Shown piece after piece: positions 8,674 through 17,257 of a stretch of DNA of 64,000 nt; the stretch's first letter is position 1; each line of letters starts with the position of its first letter. The notes under the pieces were generated by a model. The model did no database searches, had not been told where the DNA came from, and saw only the letters and a list, made by a program, of their open reading frames with translations. The position numbers and the translations under genes were made by a program. The DNA comes from Sphingomonas sp. Leaf208 (lineage in GTDB: Bacteria; Pseudomonadota; Alphaproteobacteria; Sphingomonadales; Sphingomonadaceae): NCBI RefSeq assembly GCF_001421415.1, contig NZ_LMKH01000012.1, forward strand, positions 281,471-345,470, in the 5' to 3' direction.

Positions 8674-9032
8674 CGTATCAGATCCATGCGTGTCACAAGT
8701 GCATCGCCCAACACCTGCAAAACGCCTTCGAGATTGGTCATCACATCGGTATTGGCGAAACGGATCACCCGATATCCCTGCTCTTCCAGCCACGCCGTCC
8801 TGCGGGCGTCGCGTGCTTGGTCGGTGTGCGTATCGCCGTCAAGCTCGACGACCAGCATGTGCGAACGCGCGACGAAATCCGCGATGAACGCGCCGATCAC
8901 GACCTGGCGGGTGAACTTCACCCCTTGGAAGCGCTTGGCGCGAACTTCGTACCAGAACCGCATTTCCGGCCCGGTCTGCCCGGACCGCATCGCCTTCGCC
9001 CGGCCCAGCATGCTGTCATCGGTCTTGGTCAC
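8670..9032 (-). CDS. DUF559 (Vsr-like endonuclease fold) protein
   Basis: A 120-residue protein of the DUF559 family, related to very-short-patch-repair and PD-(D/E)XK-type nucleases. The likely active-site strand pattern is visible as IADFVAR (Asp near residue 52), then VVELDGDTH (Glu and Asp near 63-65), followed by RRTAWLEEQGYRVIRFANTDV. No substrate is known. The stop overlaps hisZ's start by four bases, so the nuclease-like gene is translationally coupled to histidine and purine genes. Inverted repeats lie directly upstream at 9036-9135. Such proteins are common in alphaproteobacteria, and many may be non-catalytic. Confidence 0.85.
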   Translation of the reverse strand: MTKTDDSMLGRAKAMRSGQTGPEMRFWYEVRAKRFQGVKFTRQVVIGAFIADFVARSHMLVVELDGDTHTDQARDARRTAWLEEQGYRVIRFANTDVMTNLEGVLQVLGDALVTRMDLIR

Positions 9033-9035
9033 TGC

Positions 9036-9135
9036 TCCCTCTCCCCTTTGGGGAGAGGGCCGGGGAGAGGGGCCGCCCCAAACGCCATCTCTCGGTACTG
9101 CCCCTCTCCCCTACTCTCTCCCCAATGGGAGAGGG
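9036..9135. repeat. Paired inverted repeat, CCCTCTCCCC type (family A)
   Basis: Two hairpins in opposite orientation: CCCTCTCCCCTTTGGGGAG near 9037-9058 and CTCTCCCCAATGGGAGAGGG at 9115-9134, with related G-rich flanks. The same design is found at 10735-10839 and 13849-13954. It lies between serA and the DUF559 gene. Confidence 0.8.
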
Positions 9136-9142
9136 CGTCTTG

Positions 9143-10720
9143 TTAGAAGTTGAGGCCCATCGCGGTCTTTACGCCGGGAAGCGCACGGACCTTGGTGAGC
9201 AGGTCCGGCGTCACCGCTTCGTCGACCGAGAGCAGCAACACCGCTTCGCCACCAGCCGAACGACGACCAAGATGGAACGTCCCGATATTCACCCCAGCCT
9301 CGCCCAGCGCAGTCCCGAGACGACCGATGAATCCCGGCGCATCCTCGTTGACGACGTACAGCATCGGCCCCGCCAGATCGGCCTCGATCTTGATCCCCAG
9401 CAGCTCAACCAACCGCGGCGCCGAATCGCCAAACAACGTACCCGCCACCGAACGCTCGCCATCCTCGGTCTTCACCGAGACGCGCAGCAGCGTATGGTAA
9501 TCCGCCTCACGCTCGGTGCGCACTTCGCGGACCTCAAGGCCACGCTCGCGCGCCAGCACCGGCGCGTTGACCATGTTGACCGTCGCGGTCTGCGTCTGGA
9601 GATACCCCGCCAGCACCGCACTCACGATCGGCTTGGCATTGAGTTCAGCCGCGGCCCCCTCGGTATGCACCGAAATCCGCGACACCGCGCCGGTGGTCAG
9701 CTGACCGACCAGCGACCCGAGCTTCTCCGCCAGCGCCATGTACGGCTTCAGCTTCGGCGCCTCCTCGGCCGACAGCGACGGCATGTTGAGGGCATTCGTA
9801 ACGCCGCCCGACATCATGAAATCGGCCATCTGCTCGGCAACCTGGATCGCGACGTTGACCTGCGCCTCGGTCGTCGATGCGCCGAGATGCGGCGTGCTGA
9901 CGAAGTTCGGCGTGTTGAACAGCGGCGATGCCTTGGCGGGCTCCTCGACGAACACGTCGAGCGCGGCGCCGCCGACCTGCCCCGAATCAAGTGCCGCCTT
10001 CAACGCGACCTCATCAATCAGGCCGCCGCGCGCGCAGTTGATGATCCGCACCCCCTTCTTGGTCTTGGCGAGCGCCTCGGCCGAGAGGATGTTGCGCGTC
10101 TGGTCGGTCAGCGGCGTATGCAGCGTGATGAAGTCGGCGCGCGCGAGCAGTTCGTCGAGCGTGACCTTCTCGACGCCGATCTCGATCGCACGCTCGGGCG
10201 TCAGGAACGGATCGAACGCGACGACCTTCATTTTCAGGCCGCGCGCACGGTCGGCGACGATCGAGCCGATATTGCCCGCACCGATCAGGCCGAGCGTCTT
10301 CGACGTCAGCTCGACGCCCATGAAGCGGTTCTTCTCCCACTTGCCGGCCTGGGTCGAGGCGTCCGCTTCGGGCAGTTGCCGGGCGAGCGCGAACATCAGC
10401 GCGATCGCGTGCTCGGCGGTAGTGATCGAGTTGCCGAACGGGGTGTTCATCACGACCACGCCCTTCGCCGACGCGGCGGGGATGTCGACGTTATCGACGC
10501 CGATCCCGGCGCGGCCGACGACCTTCAGGTTGGTCGCGTGCTCGAGGATTTCCTTGGTAACCTTGGTCGAGCTGCGGATCGCGAGGCCGTCATACTGGCC
10601 GATCATCGCCATCAGCTCGGCGGGCGTCTTGCCGGTGATCTCGTCGACCTCGACGCCGCGCTCGCGGAAGATCTGCGCCGCACGGGGATCCATTTTGTCG
10701 GAAATGAGGACTTTTGGCAT
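9143..10720 (-). CDS. serA: D-3-phosphoglycerate dehydrogenase
   Basis: First step of phosphorylated serine synthesis: 3-phosphoglycerate to 3-phosphohydroxypyruvate with NAD+. It is a long-type enzyme of 525 residues. The Rossmann motif GLIGAGNIGSIVADRA is near 145-160, INCARGGLIDE near 230, and the catalytic Glu/His pair near 264-286 (VEEP...TPHLGAST). The allosteric-substrate-binding domain follows, then a C-terminal ACT domain (about 450-525) that probably senses serine. It is 126 bases downstream of serC in the same direction; that spacer is almost filled by a family-A repeat. AGAAGGAAA precedes the ATG. Confidence 0.96.
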   Translation of the reverse strand: MPKVLISDKMDPRAAQIFRERGVEVDEITGKTPAELMAMIGQYDGLAIRSSTKVTKEILEHATNLKVVGRAGIGVDNVDIPAASAKGVVVMNTPFGNSITTAEHAIALMFALARQLPEADASTQAGKWEKNRFMGVELTSKTLGLIGAGNIGSIVADRARGLKMKVVAFDPFLTPERAIEIGVEKVTLDELLARADFITLHTPLTDQTRNILSAEALAKTKKGVRIINCARGGLIDEVALKAALDSGQVGGAALDVFVEEPAKASPLFNTPNFVSTPHLGASTTEAQVNVAIQVAEQMADFMMSGGVTNALNMPSLSAEEAPKLKPYMALAEKLGSLVGQLTTGAVSRISVHTEGAAAELNAKPIVSAVLAGYLQTQTATVNMVNAPVLARERGLEVREVRTEREADYHTLLRVSVKTEDGERSVAGTLFGDSAPRLVELLGIKIEADLAGPMLYVVNEDAPGFIGRLGTALGEAGVNIGTFHLGRRSAGGEAVLLLSVDEAVTPDLLTKVRALPGVKTAMGLNF

Positions 10721-10734
10721 GGGATTTCCTTCTT

Positions 10735-10839
10735 CTCCCTCTCCCCTCCGGGGAGAGGGTCGGGGTGAGGGGTGGTACGGGGAGGTGGCGTGCGTGGCAG
10801 CCCCTCACCCCAGCCCTCTCCCCGGAGGGGAGAGGGAGC
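10735..10839. repeat. Paired inverted repeat between serC and serA (family A)
   Basis: The element starts TCCCTCTCCCCTCCGGGG and ends with the inverse, CCCCGGAGGGGAGAGGGA. It includes GGGTCGGGGTGAGGGG, mirrored as CCCCTCACCCCAGCCC. The outer arms of about 37 bases can pair with each other, and each also forms its own hairpin. Its place inside the serC-serA spacer could reduce serA expression relative to serC or stabilise the serC mRNA; this is inference. Confidence 0.85.
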
Positions 10840-10846
10840 GAGAATA

Positions 10847-12001
10847 TTAAGCCGCCTTGGCGGTCGCGTAGGCCCAGTCGAGCCAGGGGCCGAGCTCTTC
10901 GATATCGGCAATGTCGACGGTCGCGCCGCACCAGATGCGCAGGCCCGGAGGCGCGTCGCGGTAGCCGGCGACGTCGTACGCTGCCCCCGCCTTCTCCAGC
11001 GCCGAGGCCATCGCCTTGATCAACGCCTCGTCCGCACCCTCGACCGTCAAGCACACGCTGGTCTTCGACCGCGTCGCCGGATCGACCGCCAGATGACCAA
11101 GCCAGTCACGCTCCGCGACGATCTTGTCCAACGCCGCCGCATTCGCATCCGACCGCTTGATCAAGCCATCTTCACCAAGCGACTTCGCCCATTCGAGGCT
11201 GAAGATCGCGTCCTCGACCGCCAGCATCGACGGCGTGTTGATCGTCTCGCCCTTGAACACGCCCTCGGTAAGCTTGCCCTTCGACACGAGGCGAAACACC
11301 TTCGGCAGCGGCCACGCGGGCGTATAGCTCTCGAGCCGCTCGACCGCACGCGGCCCAAGGATCAGCACGCCGTGCGCGCCCTCCCCGCCCAGCACCTTCT
11401 GCCACGAGAAGGTCGCCACATCGATCTTGGTCCAGTCGATATCGTACGCGAAGACGCCCGACGTCGCATCGGCGAACGAGAGACCCTCGCGGTCGTCCGG
11501 GATCCAGTCCGCGTTTGGCACGCGCACACCGCTGGTGGTACCGTTCCAGGTGAACAGCACGTCGTTCGACCAATCGACCGCGTCCAGGTCGGGCAGCTGG
11601 CCGTAATCGGCGCGAACGACGGTCGGATCGATCTTGAGCTGCTTCACGGCATCCGTGACCCAGCCCTCGCCGAAGCTCTCCCACGCCAGCGCGGTGACGG
11701 GCTTGGCGCCCAGCATCGTCCACATCGCCATCTCGTACGCGCCGGTGTCGGAACCGGGGACGATGCCGATGCGGTGCGTATCGGGGAGCTTCAGCAGCTC
11801 GCGCATCAGGTCGATGCTGTACTGAAGACGGGTCTTGCCGATCTTCGAGCGATGCGACCGACCGAGCGAATCGGTGGCGAGCTTGTCCGCGGACCAACCC
11901 GGAGGTTTCGCACAGGGACCGGAGCTGAAAAAGGGACGTGCCGGCTTCGTAGCGGGCAGCGCAGGCGCATTTGTAGCGGATGCGTAGGTCGTGTCAGTCA
12001 T
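10847..12001 (-). CDS. serC: Phosphoserine aminotransferase (alphaproteobacterial type)
   Basis: PLP enzyme of serine synthesis: 3-phosphohydroxypyruvate plus glutamate to phosphoserine. It has 384 residues. The PLP lysine lies in FSWQKVLGGEGAHG; the N-terminus with KPARPFFSSGPCAKPPGW is typical of the longer alphaproteobacterial SerC. The ATG at 12001 (MTDTTYAS) is chosen because GAGGAGA lies 6-12 bases upstream; the open frame runs 45 codons further but without coding character. It heads a serC-serA unit. A TTGACA-like hexamer lies about 78 bases upstream without a convincing -10. Confidence 0.95.
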   Translation of the reverse strand: MTDTTYASATNAPALPATKPARPFFSSGPCAKPPGWSADKLATDSLGRSHRSKIGKTRLQYSIDLMRELLKLPDTHRIGIVPGSDTGAYEMAMWTMLGAKPVTALAWESFGEGWVTDAVKQLKIDPTVVRADYGQLPDLDAVDWSNDVLFTWNGTTSGVRVPNADWIPDDREGLSFADATSGVFAYDIDWTKIDVATFSWQKVLGGEGAHGVLILGPRAVERLESYTPAWPLPKVFRLVSKGKLTEGVFKGETINTPSMLAVEDAIFSLEWAKSLGEDGLIKRSDANAAALDKIVAERDWLGHLAVDPATRSKTSVCLTVEGADEALIKAMASALEKAGAAYDVAGYRDAPPGLRIWCGATVDIADIEELGPWLDWAYATAKAA

Positions 12002-12142
12002 GTATCTCTCCTCACAGAGAGCACGCGCGGCGTTGGGACCGCGTGGCCCGTCGCCGGCCCTAACGGTGTTCACGGGGGTGTCAACCGCGTTCGATTGCAA
12101 GCGCGCGGCGGCGGGACTCGCCCCACCGTGCGCCAAACTCGC

Positions 12143-12243
12143 TCCGTCACCCCGGGCTTGTTCCGAGGCCCACCGTGCCGCACGGCCTTAGGCATGGGGG
12201 ACAAGACGATGAGTGGATGCCGGAACAGGCCCGGCATGACGGA
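12143..12243. repeat. Imperfect inverted repeat upstream of extensin-like gene (family F)
   Basis: Two arms of about 31 bases (12143-12173 and 12213-12243): TCACCCCGGGCTTGTTCC pairs imperfectly with GGAACAGGCCCGGCATGA. It lies in the divergent region between serC and the extensin-like gene. The distal arm contains a possible start codon of that gene (ATG at 12236). Confidence 0.75.
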
Positions 12244-12889
12244 ATGGATGGTAGTAGCGACTCTCGCACTGACTTTAGCCGGCTGCGGACGTGCCGATCG
12301 CCCCACGGCGCCGACCAAGACCCGCCCCAACCTCTCCGTCCCGAGCAACCGCGAAACCGCGCAGTGCCTCGCCGACCTGCGCGAGTTGCACGTGTCGTTC
12401 CAGGTCCTGCCCGACCGCGAGACAGGCCCCGGATGCGGGCTCAACGGCACCGTGAAGCTCGTCGACATCGGCGTACCCGTCGCCAACCTCACCGCAGTCC
12501 GCTGCGGCGCGGCGCGGGCGTTCATCGGCTGGACGCGCAACGCGGTCGCGCCGGCCGCATACCAGATGCTCGGCAGCGAACTCGCGCGGGTCGACAGCAT
12601 GGGGAGCTATGCGTGTCGCAACGTGGTCGGCTCCACGCGCGGTCCCACCCGCCGCTCGGGCCATGCGATCGCCAACGCGATCGACGTCGGCGGGTTCGTA
12701 CTGAAGGACGGGCGGCGAATCACGGTGCTCAACGACTGGAACTCGTCCGACCCGCAGGTCCGTCAATTCCTTCAGACGATCCGCGCCTCGGCGTGCAAGC
12801 GTTTCGGGACGGTGCTCAGCCCCGACTACAACGCCGCGCATCGCAACCACCTCCATCTCGAAGACGATCACGCCAATTTCTGCCGCTAG
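12236..12889 (+). CDS. Extensin-like family lipoprotein (D,D-peptidase-like fold)
   Basis: About 217 residues. A lipobox LTLAGC near residues 12-17 predicts a lipid-anchored periplasmic protein. The C-terminal extensin-like domain has the metal-site pattern of VanY/MepA-type peptidases: SGHAIANAIDVGGF near 141-154 and NHLHLE near 206-211. Peptidoglycan cleavage is therefore plausible, but unproven for this family. The start is uncertain: ATGs at 12209, 12236 and 12248 are all in frame. The first two lie inside a repeat arm; the first adds arginines to a signal peptide that otherwise lacks a basic n-region. The long open frame further upstream is the shadow of serC. Confidence 0.85.
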   Translation: MTEWMVVATLALTLAGCGRADRPTAPTKTRPNLSVPSNRETAQCLADLRELHVSFQVLPDRETGPGCGLNGTVKLVDIGVPVANLTAVRCGAARAFIGWTRNAVAPAAYQMLGSELARVDSMGSYACRNVVGSTRGPTRRSGHAIANAIDVGGFVLKDGRRITVLNDWNSSDPQVRQFLQTIRASACKRFGTVLSPDYNAAHRNHLHLEDDHANFCR

Positions 12890-12935
12890 CGCACCGCTCT
12901 AGCCCTCCCCTCGCGTTTCCTCTAATCGCGCCTGA

Positions 12936-13820
12936 ATGACCGATACACGAGTACCATCGCGCGTTTTTCCGAACGCCAGCCAGGATGCCGAGTCCGCTCG
13001 CGACTCCGTTTCCACCCCCCAGACGCAGCATCCGCATTACCGGCTCGCCTTCCAGGACATGGATTTCCTGTTGCGCGAAGACCTGCGGCCGGTGCGGTTC
13101 CAGCTCGAACTGCTGAAGACCGAACTCGTCCTCGACGAGGCGAAGATCGGTTCGACCTTCGTGTTCTACGGCTCCGCACGCATTCCCGAGCCGTCCAAGG
13201 CGCAGGCGCTGCTGAAGCTCGCGACCGACGAAAAGTCGAAGAAGATCGCCGAGCGACTGGTCGAGAAGTCGAAATATTACGACGTCGCGCGTGAACTCGC
13301 CGCAAAGGTCAGCGTCCTGCCGCGCGACGAGCGTGGCTGGCGGCAGTTCGTGGTGTGCTCGGGCGGTGGCCCGTCGATCATGGAGGCGGCGAACCGCGGC
13401 GCGGACGACGTCGGAGCCGAGTCGATCGGGCTGAACATCGTCCTGCCGCACGAGCAGGCGCCGAATCCGTACGTGACGCCGTCGCTGTCGGTGCAGTTCC
13501 ACTATTTCGCGCTCAGGAAAATGCACTTCCTGCTCCACGCCCGCGCGCTCGCTGCGTTTCCGGGAGGGTTCGGGACGTTCGACGAACTGTTCGAGCTGCT
13601 GACGCTGATCCAGACGGGCAAGATCCAGCCGATTCCGGTGTTGCTGTTCGGGCGTCAGTTCTGGGAGCGGGTCGTGAATTTCGACGCGCTGGTCGAGGAA
13701 GGCGTCGTCAGCGAGAAGGACCTGGGGATCTTCCGCTACGTCGAGACCGCCGACGAGGCGTGGGACGCGGTGCAGTCGTTCTACCGTGAGCGGGCGGAGA
13801 AGGAAGCCGCCGAGGGCTGA
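12936..13820 (+). CDS. LOG-family protein (TIGR00730 Rossmann fold)
   Basis: A 294-residue protein of the lysine-decarboxylase-like/LOG family. The nucleotide-binding signatures are GGGPSIMEAANRGA near 147-160 and PGGFGTFDELFE starting at Pro209. Members release free bases from nucleoside 5'-monophosphates; plant LOG activates cytokinins, and bacterial members often act on AMP. The true substrate here is unknown. The N-terminal extension of about 90 residues is longer than in the minimal LOG of about 190 residues, as in the group-II proteins of alphaproteobacteria. It is convergent with the cytochrome c gene, with a family-A repeat between them. Confidence 0.88.
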   Translation: MTDTRVPSRVFPNASQDAESARDSVSTPQTQHPHYRLAFQDMDFLLREDLRPVRFQLELLKTELVLDEAKIGSTFVFYGSARIPEPSKAQALLKLATDEKSKKIAERLVEKSKYYDVARELAAKVSVLPRDERGWRQFVVCSGGGPSIMEAANRGADDVGAESIGLNIVLPHEQAPNPYVTPSLSVQFHYFALRKMHFLLHARALAAFPGGFGTFDELFELLTLIQTGKIQPIPVLLFGRQFWERVVNFDALVEEGVVSEKDLGIFRYVETADEAWDAVQSFYRERAEKEAAEG

Positions 13821-13848
13821 GTTCCTTGGCGGGGAGCGCCCCTTCTGC

Positions 13849-13954
13849 TCCCTCTCCCCCTTCCGGGGAGAGGGTCGGGGTGAGGGGCAGCCAAGCAATG
13901 CTCCACCTGGAACAGCCCCTCACCCCAGCCCTCTCCCCGGAGGCGAGAGGGAGT
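13849..13954. repeat. Paired inverted repeat in a convergent junction (family A)
   Basis: Nearly the same element as at 10735-10839: it starts CTCCCTCTCCCCCTTCCGGG, includes GTCGGGGTGAGGGGC and the mirrored CCCCTCACCCCAGCCC, and ends GGAGGCGAGAGGGAG. It fills the 141-base gap between the LOG gene and the cytochrome c gene. Confidence 0.85.
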
Positions 13955-13961
13955 AGCAAGA

Positions 13962-14681
13962 TTACTTCTCCGAGCGGGCGCCCTTGCGAGCAGCCTCAGG
14001 ATCCACCGACGGCGCACCCGACGCGGGCGTCCCGGTATTGGCGATGTCCGCAGTCGGCGCGCCCTTCGTCGCCGCAGCTTCCGCCGCATTCGCCGTCGCA
14101 GGCTGATCCTTCGCCGCAGCATCCTTGCCAGCCGCCGGCGCAGCGCCAGCCGCAGGGGCCGCCGGCAGCGGCAGGTTCGAGCCCTGCTGGTTGAGATACA
14201 GGATCACGTTCGCCCGATCCTGCGCATTGCCAAGCCCGGCGAACGTCATCTTCGTCCCCGGCGCGAACTTGCGCGGCGAGGTCAGCCAGGCATTGAGCTT
14301 GTCAAAGTCCCACTTGCCGCCGATCCCGGCCAGCGCCGACGAGAAGGCGTACCCGGCCTTGCCCTTGGCGATCTCCTCGCCGACCGTGCCGTACAAGTTC
14401 GGGCCGACCCCGTTCGCGCCACCCTGGTTGATGGTGTGGCAGGCGGCGCACTTCTTGAACACTTCGGCGCCCTTGGCGGCGTCGGCGGTCGGCAGCAACG
14501 AGGCGATCGGCACTTCGGCGGCGGCACCCTCGCCGCCCTCGGCGACGACGCCCTCGATCGCATAGCCCATCTTCTCGGGGCGCTCGCCGTGGAACATCAT
14601 CCCGCCGACGATCGACAGCCCGAGCGCCGCACCACAGCCTGCGAGCACCCAGCCGGCGATCGTATTGGTCCGATTGTCCAT
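13962..14681 (-). CDS. Membrane-anchored class I cytochrome c
   Basis: A 239-residue protein. An N-terminal transmembrane anchor (about residues 8-32), a periplasmic class-I cytochrome c domain with heme motif CAACH (Cys78, Cys81, His82), and a distal ligand Met in GTKMTFAG are visible. A long Ala/Pro/Lys-rich tail of about 65 residues follows the heme domain. It resembles the CycM/cytochrome c552 carriers that link the bc1 complex to terminal oxidases in alphaproteobacteria; the exact partner is inferred. The ATG at 14681 is preferred because AGGGCGG lies at a proper distance; the ATG at 14690 directly abuts it. It is divergent from pheA. Confidence 0.9.
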   Translation of the reverse strand: MDNRTNTIAGWVLAGCGAALGLSIVGGMMFHGERPEKMGYAIEGVVAEGGEGAAAEVPIASLLPTADAAKGAEVFKKCAACHTINQGGANGVGPNLYGTVGEEIAKGKAGYAFSSALAGIGGKWDFDKLNAWLTSPRKFAPGTKMTFAGLGNAQDRANVILYLNQQGSNLPLPAAPAAGAAPAAGKDAAAKDQPATANAAEAAATKGAPTADIANTGTPASGAPSVDPEAARKGARSEK

Positions 14682-14827
14682 CTTGTGCATCCGCCCTGTT
14701 CTGTTTGGGATAGCCATAGAAAACGCGAGCGCGCACCGCAAGCCGCGCTTGAAGGGCGGGTGTATGGCGGGCGGCGGCGCTTCACGCGGCTTGAACAGGC
14801 AGGCAGCGCGCTTTAGGCGCTCGACGC

Positions 14828-15730
14828 ATGGAAAACTTCGCCGCACCCGCCCGCCCGATCGTCGCGCGGATGACCGACGCCGCCGCCGCAGAGCCCGCGC
14901 GCGCCGTCGCGTTCCAGGGTGCGCCGGGGGCGAACAGCCATGTCGCCGCGGTCGAGGCGTTCCCTGACGGCCTGCCCCTGCCCTGTTTCGATTTCTCCGA
15001 TGCAATCGACGCGGTGAAGGACGGCCGCGCCGATTGCGCGATCATCCCGATCGAGAATTCACTCCACGGCCGCGTCGCCGACATCCACTTCCTGCTCCCC
15101 GAATCGGGCCTCGTCATCACCGGCGAGCATTTCCTGCCGATCCGCCATGCGCTGATGGCATGCGGCCCGCGCGACGGCATCCGCAAGGCGATGAGCCATC
15201 CGCAGGCACTCGGCCAATGCCGGCATTGGCTGAAGGCGCACGGGATCGAGCCGGTAAGCTATCCCGATACGGCTGGCGCAGCGGCAGTTGTCGCGGAGTT
15301 GGGCGACCCGACGATCGCCGCACTTGCGCCGCCTGCCGCGGCGGCGCTGTATGGTCTCGACCTGCTCGCGACGGACATCGCCGATGCGGACCACAATACG
15401 ACGCGGTTCGTCGTGCTGGCGCGCGGTGGCAAGCCTCCCGCGGCGCAGGAACCGGTCGGCGGCGAATGGATGACCACGCTGATCTTCGAGGTCAGGAACG
15501 TCCCCGCCGCGCTCTACAAGGCGGTCGGCGGGTTCGCGACCAACGGCGTGAACATCACCAAGCTCGAAAGCTACCAGCGCAACGGCAGCTTCTCCGCGAC
15601 GGAATTCTATGCGGATGTAGTCGGCAAGCCGGGCGACGCGAGCCTCGACCAGGCGCTGGAGGAACTGGGGTTCCATTCGAAATGGCTGCGCGTGCTGGGG
15701 ACGTATCGGCAGGCGCGCTCGCGGGGGTGA
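14828..15730 (+). CDS. pheA: Prephenate dehydratase
   Basis: Converts prephenate to phenylpyruvate in phenylalanine synthesis. It is a monofunctional, 300-residue enzyme without a chorismate mutase domain. The dehydratase domain covers about residues 25-205, with the catalytic Thr-Arg-Phe at 192-194. A C-terminal ACT domain (about 215-295), with ESYQRNGSFSATEFYAD, probably mediates feedback by phenylalanine. It needs a separate chorismate mutase. The first 20 or so residues precede the domain, so a start at the in-frame ATG for MTDAAAAEPA is also possible. It is convergent with the histidine kinase gene. Confidence 0.94.
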   Translation: MENFAAPARPIVARMTDAAAAEPARAVAFQGAPGANSHVAAVEAFPDGLPLPCFDFSDAIDAVKDGRADCAIIPIENSLHGRVADIHFLLPESGLVITGEHFLPIRHALMACGPRDGIRKAMSHPQALGQCRHWLKAHGIEPVSYPDTAGAAAVVAELGDPTIAALAPPAAAALYGLDLLATDIADADHNTTRFVVLARGGKPPAAQEPVGGEWMTTLIFEVRNVPAALYKAVGGFATNGVNITKLESYQRNGSFSATEFYADVVGKPGDASLDQALEELGFHSKWLRVLGTYRQARSRG

Positions 15731-15751
15731 CCATACGGGGGGAGTTCTAAA

Positions 15752-15825
15752 CCCCCGTTCGTCCTGAACGAAGTCGAAGGACATGCCCAAAACGACGGTG
15801 CTTCGACTTCGCTCAGCACGAACGG
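15752..15825. repeat. Inverted repeat in a convergent junction (family D, short form)
   Basis: The outer ends CCGTTCGTCCTGAACGAAGT and ACTTCGCTCAGCACGAACGG are inverted copies, with an inner pair GTCGAAG/CTTCGAC. It has the same terminal CGTTCGT...ACGAACG design as the longer elements at 32018-32165 and 48053-48205. It sits between pheA and the kinase gene. Confidence 0.8.
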
Positions 15826-15849
15826 AAATTAGGCGTTTGACGGGCCGAT

Positions 15850-17247
15850 TTAATTAGCTGCTGGCAACCTCAGCCGCACCAGCAACCCACCAAGATCCTC
15901 GCTCTCCTCAAGCGCGACCGTCCCCTCGTAGATCTCCGCCACGTCGCGCACGATCGCCAACCCCAGCCCGGTCCCCGGTTTCCCCGTATCCAGCCGCACG
16001 CCGCGATCGAAGATACGCACCCGCTCCTCTTCCGGGATGCCGACGCCGTCGTCTTCCACCAGGAACTCAACGAAACCCGACTGCGCGCCGACCGTCACGA
16101 ACACACTGCCACCACCATATTTCGCGGCGTTCTCGATCAGGTTGCCGAGCATCTCGTCGAGATCCTGCCGCTCGACATGGACCTGCAACCCACGCGGCCC
16201 GGTCACGTCGATCCGAACGTGCCGGTACAGCCGCCCGACTGCGCGCTCGACCGACTCAAGGCTCGGCCAAACATCCGCACGACTATGCGCAGACCCACGC
16301 CGCCCGACGGCCCGCGCCCGCGCAAGATGATGGTCGACCTGCCGCCGCATCGTCCGCGCCTCGCGGATCACCGTGTCGGCGAGGTCGTCCGACTGCGCGG
16401 TCGCCGCGTTCATGATCACCGTCAGCGGCGTCTTCAGCGCATGCGCGAGGTTGCCGGCATGCCGCCGCGCTTCCTCCGCCTGTCGCTCGTTATGCTCGAT
16501 CAGTGCGTTCAGTTCCTCGACCATCGGCGCGACCTCGACCGGCATCGCGCTCGACACGCGGTTCGACTGCCCCGCGCGCATACGGGCGATCTCCTCGCGC
16601 ACCCGTCGCAGCGGCCACAGGCCGTAGAACGTCTGCAGCGCCGCCATCACGATCAGGCCGAGCGCGAGCAATGCGAAGCTCCGCACCAGCGTCCGGCGCA
16701 ACGTCGTAATCTGCGCATCGAGCCCGTCGCGGCTCTGCGCCACCTGGAACCGCCAATGCACTTTCGACCCGGGGATCACCGCGTCCCGCTCGACGACGCG
16801 CAGCTTCTCGTCCGGAAACTGCGTGCTGTCATAGAAATGCGCGTTGCGGTCGTCATGCGTCCCGCCGAACGCGAGCCGCCGATCCCACAGCGAACGCGAC
16901 GGGAAATCCTCGCGACCCTTGCCCGACACCTGCCAGTACAGCCCCGAATACGGCTCGACGAACCGCTGGTCTGCCGCAGCCTCGCGCGAGAAGATCACCT
17001 CGCCGTCAGGGCCGATCTCGGACGAATTGAGCAGCGACCGCAGCACATATTCCAGCTGGTCGTCGAAATTGCGCGTCACCGCCGCCGACAGCACCCGGTC
17101 GAGCGCGAACCCGCCGCCGCTGAGCAGCACGCCGATCCACACCGCCGCGATCAGGATCATCCGCCGCGACAGCGATCCCTTGACCGCGGCGGGCACGCGG
17201 ATCGGCCCGTCCGCTATCGGCGTGTCTGTGACCGGCGCGCTGTCCAT
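15850..17247 (-). CDS. PhoQ-like sensor histidine kinase
   Basis: A 465-residue membrane kinase. The first transmembrane segment is near residues 33-52 (RMILIAAVWIGVLLSG) and the second near 183-203 (FALLALGLIVMAALQTF), with a periplasmic sensor of about 130 residues between them. A HAMP-like region follows, then the phospho-acceptor His269 in NLAHALKTPLTV and a C-terminal ATPase with NLIENAAKYG, EDDGVGIPEEE and GTGLGLAIV. The AHALKTPL form of the H-box is typical of the PhoQ/TctE-like group. The start at 17247 (MDSAPVTDTP) leaves 10 bases after the regulator stop. The signal is unknown. Confidence 0.92.
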   Translation of the reverse strand: MDSAPVTDTPIADGPIRVPAAVKGSLSRRMILIAAVWIGVLLSGGGFALDRVLSAAVTRNFDDQLEYVLRSLLNSSEIGPDGEVIFSREAAADQRFVEPYSGLYWQVSGKGREDFPSRSLWDRRLAFGGTHDDRNAHFYDSTQFPDEKLRVVERDAVIPGSKVHWRFQVAQSRDGLDAQITTLRRTLVRSFALLALGLIVMAALQTFYGLWPLRRVREEIARMRAGQSNRVSSAMPVEVAPMVEELNALIEHNERQAEEARRHAGNLAHALKTPLTVIMNAATAQSDDLADTVIREARTMRRQVDHHLARARAVGRRGSAHSRADVWPSLESVERAVGRLYRHVRIDVTGPRGLQVHVERQDLDEMLGNLIENAAKYGGGSVFVTVGAQSGFVEFLVEDDGVGIPEEERVRIFDRGVRLDTGKPGTGLGLAIVRDVAEIYEGTVALEESEDLGGLLVRLRLPAAN

Positions 17248-17257
17248 CGTCAGCCGA

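Noticed and set aside
12079..12084. TTGACA hexamer (minus strand) upstream of serC
   Set aside because: No acceptable -10 box occurs at 16-18 bases; by itself it is not enough to call a promoter.
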